From contig CAMZMU010000041.1 of assembly GCA_947311845.1 (NCBI GenBank), forward strand, positions 119,250,100 through 119,314,099: DNA of 64,000 nt. Direction: 5' to 3'. The notes beneath the pieces were generated by a model. It was not told the origin of the DNA. It did not search any database and worked only from the letters and a program-made list of their open reading frames with translations. Positions 45,101 to 55,648 of this stretch are shown piece by piece. The translations under genes and the position numbers were made by a program. How positions within the stretch are numbered: position 1 is the stretch's first letter; every line of letters begins with the position of its first letter. The stretch is from Poa pratensis (lineage: Eukaryota > Streptophyta > Magnoliopsida > Poales > Poaceae).

Positions 45101-47648
45101 ACCAAATCCACAAATACCTTCCACGGTATCGTCCCAGGCAAAGCAGTCAGCCCAGAAGGCACAATACAACTCGACGTCACGTTCGGGGACCCAAGTCACT
45201 TCAGGACGGAATCGATTGAGTTCGAGGTCGTCGACTGGAAGTCACAATACCACGCCATACTTGGACGCCCAACGTTCGCTCGATTCATGGCAGTCCACAT
45301 TATGCTACCTCAAGCTAAAGATGCCAGGGCCAAAAGGAGTCATCACTGTCACTGGAAACTTTCAAAGGTCCGATTCTTGCGACCGCGAGTTCAGCAAAAT
45401 CTCTGAGACGTTCGGTATGGAAGAGCACTCGCCGATCTGTCGATTTCCAACGACCGCACACTCATGCAGGAACACAAAAAATTGGCAGTCGACAGAGCGT
45501 TCAACGCAACAAATGACACAAGGTCACATCAGGTGCACCCGACCGATCCGTCCAAGACAGTCAATGTATCGTCGAGTTGCCTATCGCATAGGAAAGCGCG
45601 CTCGTCGAATTCCTCCGTGAGAACTGGGAGATATTTGCGTGGTGTCCAGCCGACATGCCAGGTATCCCCAGGGAATTCGCCGAGCACTCTCTCCAACTGT
45701 TTCCAGATGCCAAGCCAGTAAAACAAACAATGCGCCGCGTTTCCGGCCCAAAAAGAACCGCCGTCGAGTCTGAAGTTGATAGACTACTCGCGGCAGGGTT
45801 CATCCGAGAAATCAAGAAATCACAATGGGTGGCTAACCCCGTACTTGTAGAAAAGAAGCATACAGATATCCTTCGGATGTGCGTGGACTTCACAGCCCTC
45901 AACAAATGCTGTCCAAAGGATCACTTCCCGCTGCCTCGAATCGACCAGATCGTCGACTCCACCCGGATGCGCACGCCTATCCTTCCTGGACGCTTACTCA
46001 GGTTACCACCAGATAAGGATGAAGGTAAGATGAAGAGAAAACGGCGTTCATAACCCCACTCGGGGTCTACTGCTACACAACCATGCCCTTTGGGCTCAAA
46101 AACGCGGGTGCGACATACCAGCGCATGATGCAAGATTGCCTCAAAAAGCAGATCGGACGAAACGTCCAAGTATATGTGGACGACATTGTCATCACAACAA
46201 GGGAAGAAAACACACTACTCGACGACCTGCGAGAGACGTTCGCCAACCTCAAGCACTTCCACATCAAGCTCAATCCTAAGAAGTGCACGTTCGGCGTACC
46301 AGCCGGGCAGCTCTTGGGTTATCTAGTCTCAGCTCGTGGAATCGAGGCGGACCCGGAGAAAATACAGGCCATCTTGACAATGCAAAGGCCTTCAAAGCTT
46401 CATGACGTACAAAAATTAGCAGGTCGAGTGGCGGCGCTCAGCCGCTTCATCAGCAAACTAGGCGAAAAAGCACTCCGTTCTATCAACTGATGAAGAAAGC
46501 AGACAAGTTCGAGTGGACGCCGGAAGCCGAAGCAGCTTTCACGGATCTCAAGCGAGTCCTCACAAGCCCTCCAGTCCTCGTCGCACCTAAGGAACGGGAA
46601 CCGCTATACCTGTACGTCTCGGCTACCAACAGGGTGGTGAGTACCGTACTGGTGGTCGAACGCATGGAAGAGGGACACGCCCAAAGCATACAACGCCCAG
46701 TCTACTACTTGAGTGAGGTCCTCTCCATATCAAAACAGCGGTACCCGCACTATCAAAAGCTGGCCTACGCCGTGTTCATGTCATCAAGGAAGCTGACGCA
46801 CTACTTCGCAGAACACCCGATCACTGTAATCAGTAACTCAGGGATCGGGGATATTCTCACAAACCCCAACGCAACTGGGAGAGTCGCAAAATGGCTCATC
46901 GAGCTGGGACCAAGGGACATCAGATACGATCACCCGAAGGCCATCAAAGCACAAGTCTTACCCGACTTCACAACCGAGTGGATCGAAGCTCAGTTGCCTG
47001 GAGCGCCAGATGTGTCCAACTCATGGACCATGTACTTCGATGGGTCCAAGAAAAACGAAGGTGCAGGCGCAGGTGTCATCCTCATATCGCCAAAAGGAGA
47101 CAAGCTTCGCTACGTCCTGCAAATGGGATTCGAGTTACCATCAAACAACGAGGCCGAGTACGAAGCCTTGATCCATGGCATGCGGATGGCCAAAGCTCTC
47201 GGGTGCACTCGATTAATGATCTACGGTGACTCGAATCTGGTGGTGCAGCAAACAATGAAGGCCTGTGACGCCATAGCAGACAACATGATCGCCTACCGCG
47301 ACCTGTACAACGTAATGGAGGCAGCTTCGAGGCTGCGAGTTGCGACACATAGGGAGAGAAAGCAACGAGGAAGCAGACATACTAGCCAATCTAGGCTCAA
47401 CCAAGGCGCAAGTTCCACCTGGTGTCTTCCTCGAGCGCATTGAGCACAGATCAATCAAGGAAAAACGGGCACCTCCTACATCGACCGCACCAGCCAAGAG
47501 CAAAACACCCAGCACAGAGGACCCGCCAGTCGAGGTACTCCTCATTGAGCCAACTTGGACTCAACCTTTCCTGGCATACATACTCCGCAACGAGCTACCC
47601 GATGACATAACTGACTCACGGCATGTCACTCGACGGTCTAAAGCATAC
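42120..47648 (+). mobile_element. Decayed Gypsy internal region, cut by the LARD
   Basis: Domains follow Gypsy order but in shifting frames. The PBS region is at 42,121. The gag N-terminal part spans 42,180-43,540, and the gag core is at 43,696-44,595 (WLEDYRLAVSC, then ARDWLKALPPSSYDSWDHF). Protease is near 44,901-45,100 with the DGGSG active-site motif. Reverse transcriptase is at about 45,655-46,490, with MPFGLKNAGATYQ and the catalytic YVDD. RNase H is at 46,490-47,440, with MYFDGSKK and YGDSNLVVQQ. The frame changes at several points (about 45,980, 46,026, 46,488 and 47,330), so no functional polyprotein can be made. The type resembles the Retand/RIRE2 lineage by domain wording and PBS. 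Integrase and the 3' LTR should lie beyond the LARD, outside the window. Confidence 0.85.
42180..42305 (+). repeat. 27-bp coding minisatellite at the gag N-terminus
   Basis: Four to five imperfect copies of a 27-bp unit encode repeats of the type NGDSPIAST, NGNSPTAST, NHNSPTRST and YGNSPTRSK. The conserved core is AACTCGCCGACT. The repeats lie in the frame that opens right after the primer-binding region. Confidence 0.85.
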
Positions 47649-50600
47649 TGTAACATCCCAAATTTCAACCCTGTTTTATTAGTCAAAAATGTGGGCCAAC
47701 AAAAATTTTCTGTTACTTTATGTGTGCTTGCTTATGTTTGCTTGCTTGAGTTGTGTTTGCTTTAAATAAAAATATAAAGAAAGGAAAAGAAACATAATAA
47801 ATTGTTTCCCACATAAAATCATGTGACAAAAGTCACACAAATTCTTACCTCATTAAGAAAATCAAATTTTATTCAAAACAAAACTTCAGTGGGGTGACAT
47901 GATGATCACTCCCACTTACCCTTACATTCTTTTCCCTCTCTCTATTTTTAATTCTATTCTAAATCCTATTTTCAATTTTTTTCCAAATGTTTCTTTAACT
48001 TTGGAAAACCACCAAAATCATCAAGCAACACTTCCAAATTAAATTATCCAGTGGTGCCACCAACCTTGGAAAAATATTTGGAAGCAAGTTATGAAAAGAA
48101 AATTCAAAATTTCAAACTTGGTTTTGGTTCGGGAGTTTGAACGAACACATGGTGGTCACCACCGTGTTCATCTCCAAACCGAAAATCAACTTCCAAATTC
48201 AAGCTCGATTTTGAGCAATCGAGCTGTCCAGTAGCCTCCACTCCCTCACCTCACCTCACTCACTCGAAGCATTGCGTTGGAAGCAAGCCAGTTGACCCAG
48301 AGGAGGCAGGCCGCTTGCGCCACGCCATTGCCGTCCTTGCCGAGCTCCAATCAGTCAATTGGATGGATCCCTGCGTCCATTGCTTGCTCCACACCTCTCC
48401 CTCACTCCCCTCAGTCATCAGAGCAAGAGGGAGACGTGCTCGTTGATCCAGAGCTGGTGTGTGGGCGACGCCACGCCACTGCCGGCCATGGCGCGCTGCC
48501 GCACGGGTCACCTCCGTGGAGGGGACGACGCGACCATGAGGCGACGCTGCGCTGCGTCCACCGCACCGCACCCCACCCTTTGCTCCTGCTCGACGAGACC
48601 AAGCCACCGCAGACGCCCCCTAGCGTGCACACCGTCCATGCCGTACACGCCGCTCGCCGTGGCGGATCGCGCACGGCATCGTTGCACGCCGCGCCACCCT
48701 TGTCTCCCCCTGCCCAACTGACCACCCCTGCAGCACCCCCTAGCTCCAAGCTACCTCCTAGACGCCTCCAGCCGGACCCCGCACCCCTCCTACCCCCTCT
48801 GCACCTCCGCGCCATTGATGGCCGTGAGGGAAGCTCCCTATAAAAGCCACCCCGCACCACCCCTTCTTCCCACACATCGCCACCACCTCTCCCTCACACC
48901 CCTCACTCCAGTGCATCGCCAGGAGGGCGAGCATTGCATCCCAGCCGCCGCGCACACAGCACGGCAGTGCGCTGCCGCGTCGAGGAACAGGCCGACCACG
49001 GCCAGGTCGCGCCCCTCTTCCCCTGATCTCTCTCTGGCCCCTGCTCGCACCACCATTACTCCCTTGCTCACCCGCCGCATTTTGCCGGTGTTTCTTGCAC
49101 AGCAGCGTCACGGAGGACTCGCCGGAGTTAGCGCACGGCCGCGGAGGAGAAGCTGAGCACGCCGACGTCGATTGGAGCCGTCCCAGCACGCGCAACTTGT
49201 CCCAGAAGCTTCCCCACTCCCTCCGCCGTCGAATCCGAACATCTCCGCTACCTCCCGAGCCCTCAGGTGAGCTGTCCGTGCTCGCCACCGTCGCCGGCGC
49301 GACGGCGCCGCCCGTTTTTGGTCGTCGCCGTTCGCGACCGCTGTGAGCCGTTGGATCTGGATCCAACGGTAGCATACCGCTTCGTTTCGTTAAGACGCCG
49401 ACAAGCGGGACCCACCCGTCGGCGTTTTAAACTTTATCCACACGCGGGAAATGTTCCACTGAGTCACTGACCACCCGACCCCACATGTCATAGTTTTCAA
49501 CATTATCCAGAGGAGATGATTTTCCTAATTCTTTTTCTCTGGATAATTCAGTACTGGACCTAGTTTAGAAATTCATTATCTCGAGTTCTAGGAATCCAAA
49601 TAAATCAAACTCAACTGTTCTGGAAAGCCTATAAAATTCCTTAACTCACCAAAGTGGTCTCATCTCATTTAAATAAATAATAAAAATGTATTATTAAAAA
49701 TGCTCCAGAAGGTTTGAAACACCAAACCATTTGTTTCTGGAGTTATATTAGTCCAAATGACTTCAAACCACTTTTGGTAGCTTTGTATTAGGATCCTTTA
49801 GCTCCCCAAATTTTGGTAGAATTTTTGGAATAGTTTAAAATCTTTAGCTTTTGGTTGAACTTTAGTAAACCCTTCTGCACTAAATCATTAGTGTGAATTA
49901 AGGGTAGATCCTTTTTAACTGAAACCAATTTTGTTAGGTCACATTCAACCAAGGTTAGCTACCCCTAAAAGGGTTTATTTTTTTGAAGCAACATAAATTA
50001 ATTAGTGGCTAAAACTTGATTAGTGAGTTTCTGGTTTAAAGCAAATGTGTAGGGAGTTTGATAACTCCAAAAGACCTCAATCCAATTGAGTAGTCTTCTA
50101 CACATCAGTAGCTATCCATAGAATTTTAGTTTGAATTTTTGTGACCAACATAGTTTAAATGGTGAATTAATTGGTGTACAACTAGTTTCTGCCTTAGTTT
50201 GAAAACAATTAAATAAAGATTAATTCAATTAAATTAAAACCACCTTGTGTTGCTTGATGTGTGCCGTAGCTAATTGTAGCATTTGCGATTGTAATGATGT
50301 GATGAGGTTGAGCTAGTGTAGTGATTGGTTGTTTTGCTTGTTTAACGTTTAGACGATACCGTTGACGGATTTATCGAAGAAGGAGGTTTCGTTGAACCCG
50401 AAGATCAGGACCAGTACCACTGTGTTGAACAAGGCAAGCTACTTCACTGAGCTTGCACCTATATACATCTATTTTGATTTACCTGTTTTACTTATAATTA
50501 GCATAATGATTTACGTGGTGTTTGCCACAAAAGCTATGATTTTGAAAACCCTTTTCCAAATTACAAGTATATTATTAAGACACCCGATATAGAGGTGTCA

Positions 50601-52222
50601 GTGGTATACAATGATTTCGAAATGAATTTGTTTTACTCCAAAACCTTCTGTGAAAAATCTTTTTGGTGGGATTACGAACCACCCAAGTTTTGGTTAAAAG
50701 TATTTTGCTAAGAAAATTGGAAATGATCGTGAAAACCTTTTCAAAAGTTTATGAAAAACTATTTTGTCACTCTATGTAGAGATATCAGTTGTTTATATAA
50801 AACTATAGGATGGGAAAAACATTGTTTATTCAAAACTCCTTTGAAAATCCTTGGATGAATTATGGTATACCGGGATGTCGGTATGGAAGTGGAGAAGTGA
50901 AGTGTGGTGATGTTTATGAAAAATGCACATTGTGTCTTTGTACCATGACTACCAGCCGATAACCTGTGCGACCACATTTACCCACATATGGGCAAGGGCG
51001 TAGTCATATAATTTGCTCGTGTTAGTACTGGATGCCTCAACAACGAGGATGACCTCGTTCCATGAGGGGATGGTTTGGTGACCTGCCCCTGACCTGGGTC
51101 CTCTTAAGTGAAGTCTACCAGAAGCCGTATGATTGTCTTGTAGAAAGAGGATTGAAGGGCTCCCTTGGGTCCGCCGGGCAGAACTACGAAGTCCTCACAC
51201 TTAGTTTCCGACGGGCATGGATTTAAGTGTCGATGGAACCGGTTTCGTAGCGGTAGGATCCTATACTAGCATGAGCAAAGGACAGGCTATGGCCGGGAAC
51301 TCAACTTCGCATACCTCTGGTATGGCGGGACGTGGCTGACACGATGAGTGACCGGATGGGTGTGGGAAAAGCGTGCTACCTCTGCAGAGGGTAAAACTAT
51401 TCGAATAGCCGAGTCCTCGGATATGGACAGTTGGGAGGCTGTCCTAAGACCATGTGCAAGTTTTACAAAGTTTTGGGTTTGAAAGGAAAATGAGTGGAAA
51501 TTGTTTTATGCAACTATACCGAGGGTATGGTCTGAGGTTGCTGGTAAAATAAGTAACCATGAAGGGGTATGAACAGAAACCAGGAGGTTTCGGAGAAAGG
51601 GACAAGAGGGTGATTTTCGAGGAAAAAGTTTAAAGGGTTTTCTCACCTTTTAAAACGAAGGTATGTTTGCGGGGAAAAAGGTTTAAAAAGACTTCTTACC
51701 TTTTTCAACAAAGGTAGGTGAGAAAACTACTCTCCAAGATGTTTTGTCTTCAACAGGATTACAAATCTACTCTTCCCTTTTTTTAAATAAAGGTATCGTG
51801 ATGTTTTCCTAAAAATAAAGGTCTTTGAAAATTAAAACTAGTGCTTGCTCCTGTTTGGGGTAGCTTGCGAGTACAATCAAATGTACTCATATTGGTTTCG
51901 TCCCTGGCTATTGTCTTAGCCAGATTGTGGAAGAAGAAGCAGTTCGAGGAAGAGGAGTTCACGGACGTCCTTGCGAACTAGGGCGCTTCCCAGTCAGCTG
52001 CCTGTAGGGTTAAGGCGAATGACTTGGGCTCCACGTTGTTTGGTGATTCCGCTGCAAGTACCTGATGAAGCTGATCACTTCCATCAAGTAAGTAAATAAA
52101 TTCGGTATATATGGATGTTCTTTGGTTACCAAGTTTAATTGTGCTTCAGCGATGCACTGATCATGGGATCGCTGACATGTAGGCACAAGGGTATTTCGGA
52201 CAGTTAGTCCGGGGTACCCACA
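47649..52222 (+). repeat. LARD LTR 1 (complete, 4,574 bp)
   Basis: It starts TGTAACATCCCAAATTTC and ends GTACCCACA four bases before a TGGTATCAGAGC primer-binding site (52,227). The same start recurs at 55,649 and 63,577. A TATA box (TATAAAA, 48,839-48,845) places U3 at about the first 1.2 kb, leaving an R/U5 of more than 3 kb. The first part (48,240-49,350) is GC-rich and the rest AT-rich. LTRs of about 4.5 kb with a short non-polyprotein interior match LARDs such as barley Sukkula. Confidence 0.9.
48839..48845 (+). promoter_or_regulatory. TATA box of LARD LTR 1
   Basis: TATAAAA sits in the context CTCCCTATAAAAGCCACC. The equivalent stretch is deleted from LTR 2. Confidence 0.7.
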
Positions 52223-52954
52223 GGCTTGGTATCAGAGCCATCCTGACTGTAACAGACCTTAGTTAGCATGGACGTTAGTTAGGAAAGAAGATATTTTGTT
52301 AAAAATATATTGATACCAAGAATATATCTTTATCTCGGGAAGTCCAAAAATGACTCCCACTCTTCTCATCTTCTCAAATATTTCCGAGTCTTACCCTTCT
52401 ATTTTAAGATTTTCCAAGAATTTTTCTACTCTCTTGTACCTGTTCAAAATACTTGACAATGAACCCAAAGGAGACCTAATTAGCTAACACCTACGAGAAG
52501 AAGCCCCCATTTTGAATATTCAACATTCAACATCAAGGTGGTTGATCTACAAACGCCAAGCTCATCGATATCAACAAAGCAAGAGGCTTCTGAAGACTTT
52601 CGTTCAACGTCAACCATTCTACTCCAGTTGCAACCCCAATCTCAAGTATTCCAGCTGAAGCCCGAGGTGATGAAATGGAGACTTCATCAACTATTTATAA
52701 CCAAGGCCCCTAGGGAACTTTAGTATACTACCCACTACCACGAGTATTAGGCGTACCCCGGTACTACTTATGCCTTGTGTGTTTATTGTTTGCTTGTGAC
52801 GTTCCCCTACAGTGAGTCAACGGATTTGACCCATCCCCGCCTAACCGGCATGGCCAGGCATTGGTTCACAGTAAAGTACAGTAGGACTTGTCCCCAACTA
52901 CATGAGAGACGCTCACCAGGTTCTTCCATAGAAAGGAGCTGGCACAACCTAGCT

Positions 52955-52962
52955 TATATAAG
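52955..52962 (+). promoter_or_regulatory. Internal TATA-like box upstream of the LARD sense ORF
   Basis: TATATAAG in the context CTAGCTTATATAAGGCCCC lies about 114 bp upstream of the ATG at 53,076. It is identical in unit 2 (60,879-60,886 region). It could be a core promoter; this is inferred from sequence only. Confidence 0.4.
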
Positions 52963-53075
52963 GCCCCGTTCCATCTGCCGTCTATACCCACCCTCACTCA
53001 CCGTTCTTAGCAACCCAACTCTCCTGAGGCAGGAATCCTGCGTTCTTATCCTTGCTCCCGAGCCAAAATAACCCT

Positions 53076-53840
53076 ATGGCAAACCCCAGGGTCATTCTAG
53101 AAACCACTGCCGAAAATCACGGCGGGTTTCCACTGATGCTTTGGAAGGCCGTCTGCCATTTTCTTGGTAACCCTGCTCGCCCCCGATATGTGGTGTTCGA
53201 GAACTCCCTCTCACCTGCCGGGAGTGAATTCCAAGTCGACGTGCACATCAGCTCGTGTCCGTTGGGCACAAGTCAGGCCTACTTGATCCATGGTAAGAGC
53301 ATGCCCACCCTAGATCAAGCCCTCCAGGTAGCAGCCTGGGAAGGCCTTGTCCGTCTCCGGTACGCAGAACCGGCGATGGCGCAGAGTCGAGCTTTCCACC
53401 TTCTTCCCGTCACTCCTCCGCTTGGAGAGGAGCCTGCTCAAATTCCCATTGAAAGAGAAGTCGATCCTGCCGTAATCACCCTGGTCACCTATGGAGCCTC
53501 CATGACAAGACTCCTCCATTCCCTGATGGCGGAACTCATAATCACAAGGCGCCACCTTGGTCGAGCCCACCTGGAACTGAGTCGAGCAAGGAACCCACCC
53601 ACTTTCAATCATGTGCAAGCTCAGGAGTCAGGACAACCGTTCCCAGATGATTTGCTGGACCACAGCCTTGATGCATCTGTAGCACAAGTTTTAGCCCGAG
53701 CTCAGCAGCAACCCCAAGAGCGAGGTGTAATCCTCGAAGGCGTACCTGTAGTTCCCCACCCCGTGGAAGATGGAGACGTGGACACCACCCTTCGTCTCGC
53801 CCACGCTCCACCGACAACCAGAGGCCGTCAAGCAGAGTAG
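53076..53840 (+). CDS. LARD-encoded ORF of unknown function, unit 1
   Basis: A 254-codon ORF beginning MANPRVILETTAENHGG. I do not recognise a known domain. Visible features are a globular N-terminal part (PRYVVFENSLSPAGSEFQVD, then LDQALQVAAWEGLVRLRY), a predicted helical stretch (MTRLLHSLMAELIITRRHLG) and a polar, Pro/Gln-rich tail ending TTRGRQAE. The N-terminal layout loosely recalls extra, non-pol ORFs in plant Gypsy elements. Upstream there is a TATA-like box (52,955) and downstream an AATAAA signal (53,983-53,988), so it could be an independent transcription unit. The start at 53,076 is the first ATG; the open frame extends slightly upstream. The unit 2 copy is truncated by a stop. Confidence 0.5.
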   Translation: MANPRVILETTAENHGGFPLMLWKAVCHFLGNPARPRYVVFENSLSPAGSEFQVDVHISSCPLGTSQAYLIHGKSMPTLDQALQVAAWEGLVRLRYAEPAMAQSRAFHLLPVTPPLGEEPAQIPIEREVDPAVITLVTYGASMTRLLHSLMAELIITRRHLGRAHLELSRARNPPTFNHVQAQESGQPFPDDLLDHSLDASVAQVLARAQQQPQERGVILEGVPVVPHPVEDGDVDTTLRLAHAPPTTRGRQAE

Positions 53841-54690
53841 AACCTCTGTTTAGTTAGCCTGAGTGACGCTCGTATGTTGGTAGGTAAGAAGTAGGAGGAT
53901 GGTTGTTTGTTGTTTGTTTTTCTCATGTTTCTTGTAATGCAAGGTTGTTGTCTGTTCCCCGGTTGATGTCAGATCAGCCCGAAATAAAAACTTGGTGTTC
54001 TTATCATCTTGTTAACCACTTGGTTGACACCTGATGGAATGTCATGCTCTTTCGTCAGTTAAAGGTTTTAAAAGAAACAACAGATCACTTAAGACAGGAA
54101 CCGTATATGTGACCCCAGACGCATATACCCCCCCCCCCTGCGAATTAATGCAAACTTTGAATGGGACTAATTTGCAGTATGCAAAATTATTTTGTGTGTG
54201 GTCTCCTACATGCCTTCTTCGCAAGGTTCCTCACCCAATATGAACCTTGTGTGCTTCGCATGTTAAAGAAAGGGCCTGAGCCCTCCACGAGATATAACTC
54301 TCACAAGCCGTAGAATGTTTGCTGAGTGTCAATGCTCGCTGGAACACAGAAGGATTTCTTGTAGGGTGTTTTTAGTTGTTGTATCCAACCTATATGGTTG
54401 AAGTGTTATGCTACCACTGCAAATGGTTGGTACCATATAATGCAGTGTTATTTCCTAAAAATATATTTTCTCACTAAAGCAAGACTATTCTAGTACCTTT
54501 ACCTCCTATCTGTGCTGCAAGATCAGATCTATTACGACTAAGAAAAATTCAGAGATACAAGTGTCACTTAAGGAGGCAAAGTGGATACATCAACTAAGTT
54601 CAGTACCGAAGCAAACAGAGGATACAAATTCTACTCCTACGAAGAACACTGCCAGTATTCAGCACGGATGCAACGACACCCCAGAGACTC

Positions 54691-55080
54691 CTACTCCCTC
54701 TCGAGCTCCAGGACGCCACCGGAGGAGGAGCCTAGCTCACCCGGAGCCGAGTCGCGAGTCGCGCGGCGGCGATAAACGACTCGAGCAGCCGGCTCACCTC
54801 CAGCGGGAAGATCTGCCACCTCATCCACCGGCACTGCAGCTGGTTCCTCCACCACAGCTTGCTCCCCCGTCGCCGCTTGCGCCACCGTCGTAGCACCAGC
54901 CCCAGCGCCAGACCACAAATTGCACATGGCCACGGCTAAGAGGACCACTGCTACGAACAGCAGGCTGTACACCATCGAAATCAAGAACACGAAGAGCACG
55001 AAGATGAAGAAGCCCTCGAGGATGCCCGCATCCTCCATCGCATCAACGTAGGCTCTGAAGAAATCACTAATGAAGCCCAT
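54691..55080 (-). CDS. Antisense LARD ORF with a hydrophobic segment, unit 1
   Basis: A 129-codon minus-strand ORF beginning MGFISDFFRAYVDAMEDAG. Residues about 23-55 are almost entirely hydrophobic (FFIFVLFVFLISMVYSLLF onward), long enough for one or two membrane-spanning helices. An Ala/Val/Glu-rich linker and a charged C-terminus (RRRATRD, then SSSGGVLELERE) follow. It lies antisense to the element's transcript. Unit 2 keeps the same start, stop and length. The family is not recognised; it could be a captured host exon or an additional element gene. Confidence 0.45.
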   Translation of the reverse strand: MGFISDFFRAYVDAMEDAGILEGFFIFVLFVFLISMVYSLLFVAVVLLAVAMCNLWSGAGAGATTVAQAATGEQAVVEEPAAVPVDEVADLPAGGEPAARVVYRRRATRDSAPGELGSSSGGVLELERE

Positions 55081-55648
55081 GGCGACGATGCGATAGGAGA
55101 AATGTTTTCGAAGGTTACTAACTTATAACCAGGGCTCGGATGCCGCTCCTCGACACCGCTTTGCGCGGGAAAAAGGAAGGAATCCCGAGCAGTACTCACC
55201 TTAATGGCGCAAAACCACCCAGACGTCGTGTCCCAAAGCCGTGTCTACCGCTGCATCAACGGACCGCACGCGCAGCAGTGCTGCAGAGGAGTGCTTCGCG
55301 CACTAAGAGCTGGACATGTACGAAGCCAAGGTGAGCAAGGAGGAAGGAGCGGAGGAAGGGAAGGAGAGACTGCCAGGTGGACCCTGGTCCCACATACCAG
55401 TGAGTAAGCAGACAATCCCCGTGTCCTTCTATCCTTTATTCTAAATCGTATCCCTCGCTTTCCCAGTATCCTTTGCAAAATAAATCCCTCTGGATAATCC
55501 AAATCCCCCTGTGTCTAAGAGCCAATTATTGGCGGCACAAATATTTTGTGTAAAAACCAACCCTGTATTTTCCAAAACACGTGCCCTCGTATTCCCCTGT
55601 ACCCCGGGCAAATCTCGAGGACGAGATTTATTTTAAGGGGGAAGGATC

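Larger units (their letters stand above)
52223..55648 (+). mobile_element. LARD internal domain, unit 1
   Basis: The domain is 3,426 bp. It opens with the initiator-Met tRNA primer-binding site TGGTATCAGAGC (52,227-52,238) and closes with a polypurine tract AAGGGGGAAGGA (about 55,635-55,646) directly before LTR 2. It has no gag-pol homology. It contains a sense ORF (53,076-53,840) and an antisense ORF (54,691-55,080), both also present in unit 2, plus a small conserved 61-codon frame at 52,538-52,723 of unknown meaning. Confidence 0.85.

Noticed and set aside
47340..47765. ORF joining Gypsy RNase H to LARD LTR sequence
   Set aside because: It is a chance fusion across the insertion point at 47,649; the C-terminal part is LTR sequence repeated at 55,649.
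54132..54139. Poly-C run in LARD units
   Set aside because: A simple homopolymer present in both units, with no sign of function.
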